A stretch of DNA of 64,000 nucleotides from an uncultured Bacteroidales bacterium (GTDB lineage Bacteria > Bacteroidota > Bacteroidia > Bacteroidales > Paludibacteraceae). Below, piece by piece: positions 15,614 to 23,552 of this stretch. The stretch covers positions 1 through 64,000 of the forward strand of contig ONHW01000016.1 of the NCBI GenBank assembly GCA_900317745.1. Direction: 5' to 3'. Numbering within the stretch: position 1 is the first letter of the stretch; each line of letters begins with the position of its first letter. The translations under genes were made by a program, and so were the position numbers. The notes under the pieces are model-generated. The model was not told the DNA's origin, did no database searches, and was given only the letters and a program-made list of their open reading frames with translations.

Positions 15614-17506
15614 ATGCGTAGGCAAGCAGTTATATTGTTGATAGGTATCGTGCTCGCGGTTATGGCACTGGATAGTTGCACACCGCAACTGGGGCGCAGC
15701 AGCGACGAGCGTGTTATAGCTACCATGACGCGTGAGGAGAAGGTGCGATTGTTGGTGGGTACGTGCAAAGACTGGAACCTTGTGCCCGAACCAGCTCCGG
15801 CTACTATCCATCGTCCGCCAGTGCCCGAAGGCTACTGGGAAAACTATCAGGGTAACACCGCCACGATGAAAGGTAAGGTCAGCGGTGCTGCCGGAGTGAG
15901 TTACGCCATACCTCGTCTCGGTGTACCTGAGATTGTGTTTGCCGACGGTCCGGTTGGTCTGCGTATCGACAGCGTGTGCACAGCCTTCCCGTCAACCACC
16001 CTGCTTGCCGCTACGCGTGATACGGATCTCGTATATCGCGTGGGAAAAGCGATTGGAGAAGAAATGTTGTACTACGGCGTGGATATACTGCTCGCACCGG
16101 GTATAAACAACATGCGCAACCCCTTGTGCGGACGTAACTACGAGTATATGTCTTCCGATCCGGATATTGCCGCCGATATGGCTGCTGCGTATGTGCGCGG
16201 TGTGCAGTCGATGGGCGTAGGCGCGTGCATCAAGCACTTTGCCGCCAACAATCAGGAGACCTACCGCAACGGTATAGATGTTCAGGTTGCTGACAGTGTG
16301 TTGCGCGGATTGTATCTGCGGGCTTTCGAGCGTGTGGTAAAGGAAGCGCAGCCGTGGACTGTCATGTCATCCTACAACAAGGTCAACGGCGTTTATGCGT
16401 CTGAGAACACGTACCTGCTTACCGATATACTGCGTGGCGAATGGGGATTCGACGGATTCGTGATGACCGATTGGTGGGCAGAGGAAGATCCCGTCCGTAT
16501 GCAGCAGGCGGGCAACGATATGCTTATGCCGGGCACGGATATGCAGATTGATACACTTTTGGTGGCTCTTGCAGACGGTCGTTTGGCTGAAGCCGTGCTG
16601 GACCGTAACCTGTTGAACGTGCTGCGCATCATTCGCCGCTGTCCGAGTTTTCGCAACCAAGGCACGACGAATCCTGACGGTCTGTGCCTGCAACAGATGC
16701 TCAAAACCCATGCCGACCTGGCGCGTAGTGCTGCGGCTAAAGGTATGGTGCTGCTCAAGAATGACAACGGTGCACTGCCATTGAACCGTGCCGGACAACG
16801 GGTTGCATTGTTGGGCAAAGGCAGTTACGATACCTACGTCGGAGGTACAGGCTCGGGACGTGTCAGTCGGGCGTATGCCGTTATGCTTAATGATGCTTTG
16901 GTTCAGGCCGGTTACACACCGGATGCAGCAGTGACAAACCTATATACCGAACATATACGTCATTCGCGAAGCGTGCAGCCGGAGGAGAGCACGTGGTATA
17001 TGCCATATGTGTCGGAATTGGAGTGGTCGCGCTCGGAGTTACAGGATATGGCACGAAACAACGACCTGTGTATCATTACTCTCCAACGTATGGCAGGCGA
17101 GGGAGGCGACCGCCACCTGACGGAAGGTGACTATTACCTCACATCGGTTGAACGTTCGCTGATACGCGATGCATCCGAGGCTTTCCACAAGCAAGGTAAA
17201 CCGGTGGTGCTACTGCTGAATATTGGTGCGAGTGTCGAACTGACGGATGTATGTGCCTATCCGGATGCTATTCTGCTGACATGGTTGCCCGGGCAGGAAG
17301 CAGGACATGCCATTACGGATGTGCTCACAGGAATACAACAGCCGCAAGGCAAGTTGCCCATGCCGTTCTATGTGCGCTATGAGGATGTGCCGTCGGCTGC
17401 CAACTTCCCGTCTTCGGACGGCAACCCGAACATAGTCATCTACCGTGAGGGTTTTGCTCAGCCCGAACGCACACTCTATCCTGTAGGATTCGGATTAACT
17501 TATTGA
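15614..17506 (+). CDS. GH3 family beta-glucosidase-like lipoprotein without the C-terminal FnIII domain
   Basis: A 630-residue glycoside hydrolase family 3 enzyme with a lipoprotein-type signal (lipobox LDSC). The N-terminal barrel (about residues 30-340) carries the nucleophile Asp in VMTDWWAEE (about D286), and KHFAANNQE is the conserved substrate-binding stretch. The second domain (about 375-600) contains RMAGEGGDR, where GH3 beta-glucosidases place the acid/base Glu. The protein stops at YPVGFGLTY, where most GH3 enzymes continue into a fibronectin-III-like domain. It probably releases glucose from beta-glucan oligosaccharides at the cell surface or in the periplasm. A GTG at 15611 is an alternative start. 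Confidence 0.92.
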   Translation: MRRQAVILLIGIVLAVMALDSCTPQLGRSSDERVIATMTREEKVRLLVGTCKDWNLVPEPAPATIHRPPVPEGYWENYQGNTATMKGKVSGAAGVSYAIPRLGVPEIVFADGPVGLRIDSVCTAFPSTTLLAATRDTDLVYRVGKAIGEEMLYYGVDILLAPGINNMRNPLCGRNYEYMSSDPDIAADMAAAYVRGVQSMGVGACIKHFAANNQETYRNGIDVQVADSVLRGLYLRAFERVVKEAQPWTVMSSYNKVNGVYASENTYLLTDILRGEWGFDGFVMTDWWAEEDPVRMQQAGNDMLMPGTDMQIDTLLVALADGRLAEAVLDRNLLNVLRIIRRCPSFRNQGTTNPDGLCLQQMLKTHADLARSAAAKGMVLLKNDNGALPLNRAGQRVALLGKGSYDTYVGGTGSGRVSRAYAVMLNDALVQAGYTPDAAVTNLYTEHIRHSRSVQPEESTWYMPYVSELEWSRSELQDMARNNDLCIITLQRMAGEGGDRHLTEGDYYLTSVERSLIRDASEAFHKQGKPVVLLLNIGASVELTDVCAYPDAILLTWLPGQEAGHAITDVLTGIQQPQGKLPMPFYVRYEDVPSAANFPSSDGNPNIVIYREGFAQPERTLYPVGFGLTY

Positions 17507-17515
17507 TGTTTGTAT

Positions 17516-19126
17516 ATGAACGCATTACTATCCATATTACTGGTCGTTACATCGGCATTCTACCCGCAGTCTGCCAAGTGGCTCGAACAAGCCGAGGCCT
17601 CCAAACCTGCGTTGCATCATACCTTATGTACGCCGGTGCGAATGGTGGAACCGCATGCTGATAACACGGCTTTTCAGGGCTGGCGTTACGATGCATCGCC
17701 TGTCACGGTAAGCGAGGCTTGCAGCACACCGCTGCGAGCAGGGCAGGTCTTCACTTTCGACTTCGGCAGGCACATGGTGGGCTATCTTACCCTTAACACC
17801 CGTACCTTGCGACGTTGTCAGGATGCACCGCTTCGACTGCGCGTGATGATGGGCGAACTGCCTGCCGAACTCAACACGCCTCTCGAACCATGGGGAGCAT
17901 GGCTCAGTCGCGGATGGATGCAGGACGAGGTGCTGACCATCGAACAAGTGGATCAACCCGTCACGCTCTCCCGACGCATGGCAGGACGATATCTAAAAGT
18001 TGAGGTGCTGGGTGCTTCCAAGGATTTTGACTGTGCACTGAGTAGTGTGACGTTCGATGCCGTGTCATCGGCTGGCGAAGAGCAGGTGCGTATGCCGGAT
18101 AATCTTTCTGATGAACTGCAGGCTATCTACCGCGTGTCGGTGGCTACGTTGCAGGAGTGCATGCAGACCGTGTATGAGGATGGACCGAAGCGTGACCGAC
18201 GTCTGTGGTCGGGAGACCTGTATCTGCAATCGCTGGTTAACCGCTATAGTTTCCGTAACTTTGACCTCACCAAGCGATGCCTGTATCTGTTTGCAGCATT
18301 GGCAGCCGACGATGGCACTATTATCAGCAATATCATTGAGCAGCCTTACCCCCATCCGCAGATTGGCTCGTATATGATCACCTACTGCTTGCTTTGGAAT
18401 TCCACATTGCTCGAATATCTGATTGATACCGGCGATACAGCCACTGCGCAGGACCTGTGGCAGGTGGCAAAACGGCAGATGGAGGATGCGCTGTCGTATG
18501 TGGGAGAGGATTATATATTCGACATCCACAAGCGCGATGTATGGATCTTCTTCGATTGGCGCGAGCACGAAGGTTTGGATGTATCTGCAGCCATGCAGGC
18601 GGCTACTGTCTTTGCCATTGACCAGACGTACGATCTGGCTCGTCGCTTGGGCAGAACCAATGAGGTGAAGCATTATCCCGATATCGCTGCCAAGATGCGT
18701 CGGGCTGCTATCAGGCAGATGTATGACGCCAAACGCGGTGTTATCTTCAGCGGCCCGGAGCGACAACTGTCAGTTCAGTCGCAGACCTGGGCGGTGAAGG
18801 CTGGCATCCTCACCGGCGCCAAGGCGCGCAAGGCGCTGACAACGGCTCTGGCTGACCGGCAAGCCATCCAGCCGGGCACGCCGTACGCTACCCATTATGT
18901 GGTCGAAGCTATGGTTCTTGCGGGCATGACTGCCGAGGCGCGCGAGTACCTCACGGATTATTGGGGAGGCATGGTGCGCAAGGGTGCTGATACGTTCTGG
19001 GAAGCCTACGACCCGAATAACGATTATCTGTCGCCTTACGACTTCTTCCCCGTCAACTCTGCATGCCATGCATGGAGCTGTACACCGGTATATTTCATGC
19101 AGAAGTATCCGGAAGTATTCAAGTAA
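17516..19126 (+). CDS. GH78-like (alpha/alpha)6-barrel glycosidase
   Basis: A 536-residue secreted protein with a short signal peptide (about residues 1-17). The N-terminal part is beta-rich and includes FDFGRHMVGYL, the accessory-domain motif of alpha-L-rhamnosidases. The catalytic part has YEDGPKRDRRLWSGD, corresponding to the general-acid region of GH78 and related six-hairpin glycosidases, and GADTFWEAYDP near the end. It is shorter than the 858-residue GH78 at 35384. The activity is probably on a rhamnoside, but related families act on other sugars. I take ATG 17516; the upstream TTG at 17510 is less likely. It follows the GH3 gene by nine bases. Confidence 0.72.
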   Translation: MNALLSILLVVTSAFYPQSAKWLEQAEASKPALHHTLCTPVRMVEPHADNTAFQGWRYDASPVTVSEACSTPLRAGQVFTFDFGRHMVGYLTLNTRTLRRCQDAPLRLRVMMGELPAELNTPLEPWGAWLSRGWMQDEVLTIEQVDQPVTLSRRMAGRYLKVEVLGASKDFDCALSSVTFDAVSSAGEEQVRMPDNLSDELQAIYRVSVATLQECMQTVYEDGPKRDRRLWSGDLYLQSLVNRYSFRNFDLTKRCLYLFAALAADDGTIISNIIEQPYPHPQIGSYMITYCLLWNSTLLEYLIDTGDTATAQDLWQVAKRQMEDALSYVGEDYIFDIHKRDVWIFFDWREHEGLDVSAAMQAATVFAIDQTYDLARRLGRTNEVKHYPDIAAKMRRAAIRQMYDAKRGVIFSGPERQLSVQSQTWAVKAGILTGAKARKALTTALADRQAIQPGTPYATHYVVEAMVLAGMTAEAREYLTDYWGGMVRKGADTFWEAYDPNNDYLSPYDFFPVNSACHAWSCTPVYFMQKYPEVFK

Positions 19127-19182
19127 TAATATCAATTATTAACTATTAACTTTTCATTTTAACCCCTTAAAACATTAATCGT

Positions 19183-19908
19183 ATGAAAAAGCTATTCTTT
19201 TTGAGCCTTATGGTTCTGACGGCAGCTACGATGTCTGCCAAGCGTTATTACGTGATGGGTGATGACCGCGCTATCCCTATGTCGGCAAACACCTCTATCA
19301 TGGAGAAAACCGAACTCATGCTCTGGATTCGTGACTGGGGCGATCAGTCGCTCACCTGCTCGCTGGAGACCAGCAGCGATGCCGGTCCTTCGGGATTCAG
19401 CTATCTCGTTTTTATGTGCCACAGCGATAACACGGGTGCACCCGCTTCCGGTTACTACGGCGCAACATGGGCTATCAAAGAGCCGCTCGACCTCACCGAG
19501 ATTACTGAAGACTGGAAGATGGTTATCGTCTGCAAGACCGATGTACCTGTATGGACACTGACCGTTACCGGTGATGCTTGCACGCTTGACCTCGCTGCCA
19601 AAGTAGCCACCAAGGACAACCAAACTTGGCAGACTATCGAAATCCCGATGTTCGATATCTTCGACAAGGGTATCTCCTTCGCTCAGCCGCTGGCAACAGG
19701 TTACCTGTTCAATATGCTGACCAACGACAACACCGCTACCACGCAGCTCTGCATAGACTCGTGGTACTTCACCGACGGCAACGACGACGAGGGCGATGCT
19801 GTTGACAATGTATCGCTGACCGGCAAGGCTACCAAGGTTATCGAGAACGGACAGATCGTTATTATCAAGAACGGCGTTCGTTTCAATGCTCTGGGTGCAC
19901 AACTGTAA
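19183..19908 (+). CDS. Secreted single-module B protein with C-terminal tag
   Basis: A 241-residue secreted protein (signal about residues 1-19). The mature part begins KRYYVMGDD and is one copy of the module called B here, ending in IDSWYFTDGNDDEGD. It is predicted from residue pattern to be an all-beta, jelly-roll-like domain. The last 25 residues carry the shared tag (ENGQI, then NGVRFNALG). No catalytic motif is visible. It lies between the glycosidase at 17516 and the first GH128 enzyme. A carbohydrate-binding role is inferred from context only. An AT-rich stretch with ATTAACT repeats precedes it. Confidence 0.7.
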   Translation: MKKLFFLSLMVLTAATMSAKRYYVMGDDRAIPMSANTSIMEKTELMLWIRDWGDQSLTCSLETSSDAGPSGFSYLVFMCHSDNTGAPASGYYGATWAIKEPLDLTEITEDWKMVIVCKTDVPVWTLTVTGDACTLDLAAKVATKDNQTWQTIEIPMFDIFDKGISFAQPLATGYLFNMLTNDNTATTQLCIDSWYFTDGNDDEGDAVDNVSLTGKATKVIENGQIVIIKNGVRFNALGAQL

Positions 19909-19938
19909 TTGACACCATTCTGACTAACGTCACTTATG

Positions 19939-19965
19939 CCGGCGGCGGCTGACTACTGCCGCCGG
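19939..19965. other. GC-rich intercistronic hairpin
   Basis: CCGGCGGC (19939-19946) pairs perfectly with GCCGCCGG (19958-19965) over an 11-base loop, with no T-run after it. It lies between the module-B gene and the GH128 gene and may stabilise or partly end the upstream transcript. Confidence 0.7.
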
Positions 19966-19989
19966 TTGCTAATCAAACCTCTCTGACCA

Positions 19990-21357
19990 ATGAAGCGACT
20001 GATAACTTTTACACTTGCTCTTACTCTGATCTTGTGCGCTGCAATGGCGCAGCAACCGCGTAGCAACAAACGCGGTGCGGGTACGAACAATATGGCGTAC
20101 CGTGCTAACTTCGAAGTGCTCAACCCCGGATTGTCATGGTTCTACAACTGGACATTCACAGCACCTACGGTCATTGCCAACGATTGGGAGTCACTCAATC
20201 TTGAGTATGTGCCTATGACCTGGGGCGGCGGTCTGGACCGCGAAGGTGGACTGGATAAGATTCGCGCCTACCTCAGTCAGCACCCGAGTATCAAGTATAT
20301 CCTGGGGTTCAACGAACCGAACTTCACTTCCCAATCGCGTATGACGCCTAAGTACGCCGCTTCGCAGTGGCCCTATCTCGAGCAGATTGCCGATGAGTTC
20401 AACCTCACCATCGTAGGACCCGCACTGAACTTCGGTCCTGCAGGAGGATCGGTGCGCGACGAGGATGATGGTCACGAATATACCAGTCCGTACGACTGGT
20501 ACGACAAGTTCTTCTCCTACTGCCCCGATTGCCGAGTTGACCATATCGCCATTCACCTGTATATGCCTACCGGCGCTTTGCAGGGAACAATCGACCAGTT
20601 CTGGCAGAAGTACCACCGACCTATCTGGCTCACCGAGTTCAACTACAACTCCGGCGGCAGTGCCACACCTGAAGATCACATGCGCTTCCTTACGTCCGAA
20701 CTGGAGATGCTTGAGAAGCATCCGCACGTCTTTCGCTATGCATGGTTCATGACCTACAGCAGTGTATGGCAGATCAACCTGCTCGACCTCGGAGAGGGCA
20801 AACTTACCGACCTCGGCAAACTCTATGTAGGTATGTCCAGCTTCGACTCGACGTACTATCACTCCGTAGGCGAGAAGATCCCTGCTGCGCATTATCAGAA
20901 CGCCAAGTCCGTGACTATACGCACCTCAACCGATGATACCAACACCCTCATGCTCAAGGATATGTCCACCGGCTCGTGGGCGGAATATCTGGTAGAAGTA
21001 CCCAGGTCGGATACCTACAAAGTGTTCATGCACCTGGCATGCAAATCCGGCTCGAAGATTGATGTCTATGAGGACGATCAACTCGTTACTACCCTCCAAC
21101 CGACTGCTACCTCTACGACTGATTTCGACACGTGGGGAACGCAGCAGTTCGATGTCCCGCTCACTGCCGGCAAACATCGCCTGAAGTTCTATAGCAACGC
21201 CCGACTCTATTACTACGAGTGGCTCAGCATCGGCGAACCCACGCCTGTCGAGCAGACGGCCGCGCAAACGCTACCGGCAAAATGTATAGAAAACGGTCAA
21301 CTGCTCATCCATACCAACGGAAGGACGTATAATGCTTTCGGTCAAGCCGTTGATTGA
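19990..21357 (+). CDS. GH128-like endo-beta-1,3-glucanase with C-terminal carbohydrate-binding domain
   Basis: A 455-residue secreted enzyme (signal about residues 1-20). The catalytic domain (about 28-275) fits the GH128 barrel, whose characterised members cleave beta-1,3-glucans. The acid/base is probably E109 in GFNEPNF and the nucleophile E216 in WLTEFNY; both are in the expected strand positions. A beta-sandwich of the CBM6/CBM35 type follows (about 290-415, AAHYQNA through YYEWLSIGE). The C-terminal 25 residues are the shared tag. It is a clear paralogue of the enzyme at 34028, with the same domain order. Confidence 0.88.
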   Translation: MKRLITFTLALTLILCAAMAQQPRSNKRGAGTNNMAYRANFEVLNPGLSWFYNWTFTAPTVIANDWESLNLEYVPMTWGGGLDREGGLDKIRAYLSQHPSIKYILGFNEPNFTSQSRMTPKYAASQWPYLEQIADEFNLTIVGPALNFGPAGGSVRDEDDGHEYTSPYDWYDKFFSYCPDCRVDHIAIHLYMPTGALQGTIDQFWQKYHRPIWLTEFNYNSGGSATPEDHMRFLTSELEMLEKHPHVFRYAWFMTYSSVWQINLLDLGEGKLTDLGKLYVGMSSFDSTYYHSVGEKIPAAHYQNAKSVTIRTSTDDTNTLMLKDMSTGSWAEYLVEVPRSDTYKVFMHLACKSGSKIDVYEDDQLVTTLQPTATSTTDFDTWGTQQFDVPLTAGKHRLKFYSNARLYYYEWLSIGEPTPVEQTAAQTLPAKCIENGQLLIHTNGRTYNAFGQAVD

Positions 21358-21463
21358 TGCCGATTTATGCCCAAAAGTGCTATAAAGCATAAAACAATAT
21401 ACTAAATGTCAAAATTCATATATTTTTCGCCATTATTCATATCTTACTTTGGCAAAAAAGCAG

Positions 21464-21471
21464 TAATTTTG
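21464..21471 (+). promoter_or_regulatory. Possible internal promoter (-7 element)
   Basis: TAATTTTG matches the Bacteroidetes -7 element and is followed by the usual CAGCG. No good -33 box is present at 19-21 bases. It lies 55 bases before the 584-residue protein and could give that gene its own transcription start. Confidence 0.5.
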
Positions 21472-21525
21472 CAGCGTTATTGATAATAATACGTGATTTT
21501 TATTAATTTCTAAATCTCTAATAGT

Positions 21526-23280
21526 ATGAAAAAGTTTTTCCTCTTCATCGCAATGGCAGTAGCCACAATGGCTGCCAATGCTACCACCTATGCACTCTTT
21601 GGCGCAGTCCCCGAAGGTGCTACTGACCTGACGGCTAAAGTTGTAGCCGAAGCACAAGGCACGGCTGCTTTTGCTGAAGGCGTGCTGACCGGCGCAGGTC
21701 TGCCCGGACGTATCAACGAAACGAGCAACTATCTGCGCTTGTCGTTCTCTGAGGCACAGGATCTCTCTCTTACGGATGAGTTTGCTCTGCACATCGTTCT
21801 CCAAAAGGCTGACGGCGCTGCAGGCAAGGTGCAAGTATCTCTCTGCAACAATGGTTGGAATGCTGCACGTGTCGCTTGGGAAATTGAGAATGCCGACATC
21901 GCTGCCGACAAGGCTTCGGATGTAGCGCTCAAGTATGGCGATCGCAATACAGGTAACTGGAACAGTTACGGTGAGTCGAACATCGTTGGCGATAAGACGT
22001 TCACCAATGAGATCATGCGTATCAGCGCAGCCAGCGGCGAGCAGTTCACCATCACATCCATCTATTTGGAGTCTAAGTATGAATCGCAAGGTGGCGATGA
22101 CCCTGTTACGCCTCCCACTCCCGAAGGCAATGTACGTTACTACCTCTATCGTGGCAACAACACCGATGCGCTGCCTACCATTGATGAGGTAACCTGCATT
22201 GACGTTCGTCCTACTGCCAACGCTACCGTTTCCTGCAACTCTGCAGCTCAAGATGCCGCTGTTACCGACTACGCACAGTTCACCGTCAACGGATCGTGGT
22301 GCGCTATCGACCACAAGCCGACGGCAACTGTTACCAATGCTATCGACAACACCTATTACCTCGTCGTTCGATTCAAAACAGACTTGGCTGATGGGGCTGT
22401 CACCAGCAACAAACTCCGCTTCAACCTCTCCAGCGGTGCAGGTAACTTCTATATCAACAACTCTGAAGAAGTTACGTACAACGACGGCAAGTGGCATATC
22501 GTTCAGCTCGCGCTCGCTGATGCCAATGGCAACAAACCGTCTTCTTACCTCGTCGCCAACCAGCACGCTTTCCAGATTCACCTCGACGGTAATGGCGCGT
22601 CCGGCAAGATCATCGCTATCGACTATGCGTACTTCACCAACGACATCTCCGCTATTGACGAAGGTACAGCCGCGGACGGCGAGATACCTGTTGAACCGGA
22701 AGTTATCCCCGAGCAAGACCCGTACCTCACATCTGAGTGGTGGAACTGCTCTGTATCCAACGAGTTCTTTGGTATAACAACCAACGCCGAGTGGTGGTTC
22801 AACTTCCAACTCAAGAACAATGCTGCCGTTGACCTCACACCGGTTTATAGCACCTGGCGACTCGTTATCCGCCTCAGGAACGGTGTTGTTGAGGACGGTC
22901 AGGACCGTGGACTGACCATCGAGATGGGTGAGCCTGCAGCCAATGTTAACTTGGTTAGCACCTTTGCTGAGGCTGAAAACTTCGTAGTCAAAGAGCTTCC
23001 GCTCACAGAGAGCCTGACCGATGCCAAGCACTTGAAGGAACTGGCTGCCGGAGCAAACATCCTCGTTATGTCTTCCGGTAACAACAACGAGGCAGGTCGT
23101 GCCATCGAGTTCGATTACATCTACTTCACCAACGAACCGGAGTCTGTTGATCCCGCTACAGGCTTGGATTGCACCGGCAATACTGTTCTTGACCAACCGG
23201 TTAAGTTCATCAACAACGGTCAGATGTTTATCCGCCGTGGTGATGTAATATACGATCTCAATGGCCAGCAAATTCGCTAA
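21526..23280 (+). CDS. Secreted three-module protein (A-B-B) with C-terminal tag
   Basis: A 584-residue secreted protein (signal about residues 1-20). Module A spans about 21-190, beginning YALFGAVPEGATDLT. A Pro-rich linker leads to module B1 (about 203-380, RYYLYRGNN to YAYFTNDISAIDEGT) and a divergent B2 (about 398-545, ending DYIYFTNEPESVD). The tag (KFINNGQMFI and YDLNGQ) is at about 560-584. No enzyme motif is seen. Related modules occur in the proteins at 19183, 23553, 30171 and 32748. It is probably an extracellular glycan-binding protein, inferred from its place between GH128 enzymes. A long leftward frame on the opposite strand is a composition shadow. Confidence 0.75.
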   Translation: MKKFFLFIAMAVATMAANATTYALFGAVPEGATDLTAKVVAEAQGTAAFAEGVLTGAGLPGRINETSNYLRLSFSEAQDLSLTDEFALHIVLQKADGAAGKVQVSLCNNGWNAARVAWEIENADIAADKASDVALKYGDRNTGNWNSYGESNIVGDKTFTNEIMRISAASGEQFTITSIYLESKYESQGGDDPVTPPTPEGNVRYYLYRGNNTDALPTIDEVTCIDVRPTANATVSCNSAAQDAAVTDYAQFTVNGSWCAIDHKPTATVTNAIDNTYYLVVRFKTDLADGAVTSNKLRFNLSSGAGNFYINNSEEVTYNDGKWHIVQLALADANGNKPSSYLVANQHAFQIHLDGNGASGKIIAIDYAYFTNDISAIDEGTAADGEIPVEPEVIPEQDPYLTSEWWNCSVSNEFFGITTNAEWWFNFQLKNNAAVDLTPVYSTWRLVIRLRNGVVEDGQDRGLTIEMGEPAANVNLVSTFAEAENFVVKELPLTESLTDAKHLKELAAGANILVMSSGNNNEAGRAIEFDYIYFTNEPESVDPATGLDCTGNTVLDQPVKFINNGQMFIRRGDVIYDLNGQQIR

Positions 23281-23305
23281 TCATGACCGATTAACAAAAA
23301 ATATA

Positions 23306-23475
23306 ATGGCAAAAGTGGCAAAAATGGCAATTTTGTCAACTTGGTCACTTTTGCCATTTCTGCCACATATACTCTCTATTAATCCAACATTTTCGAACGC
23401 AGTGTTCAAATAGTTAGCGTTAGTGATTCGTTAATGATTCGTTAGAGATTCATTAGTTATTATCGGACCTTTTAG
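23306..23475. repeat. Dispersed intergenic repeat, copy 2, with terminator-like hairpin
   Basis: The perfect arms ATGGCAAAAGTG (23306-23317) and CACTTTTGCCAT (23346-23357) form a hairpin. Between and beyond them, 9-bp steps such as TGGCAAAAA and TGTCAACTT repeat. The later block (23418-23475) has three 11-bp steps of GATTCGTTA type, then TTATCGGACCT. Both blocks match the intergenic region at 1431-1608. The hairpin may act as a terminator for the upstream gene. No promoter core is recognisable between here and ATG 23553. Confidence 0.6.
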
Positions 23476-23552
23476 CACCTTAAGTAGAACTGTCAGCGGT
23501 GCCAAACAAGGAATATGTATAAACAACCATAGTAACCCCAAAAACTAATACA

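Noticed and set aside
21433-23271. A leftward frame of about 600 codons opposite the 584-residue module protein
   Set aside because: It mirrors the codon pattern of the sense gene, which has a signal peptide, repeated modules and a tag. The antisense product shows no domain.
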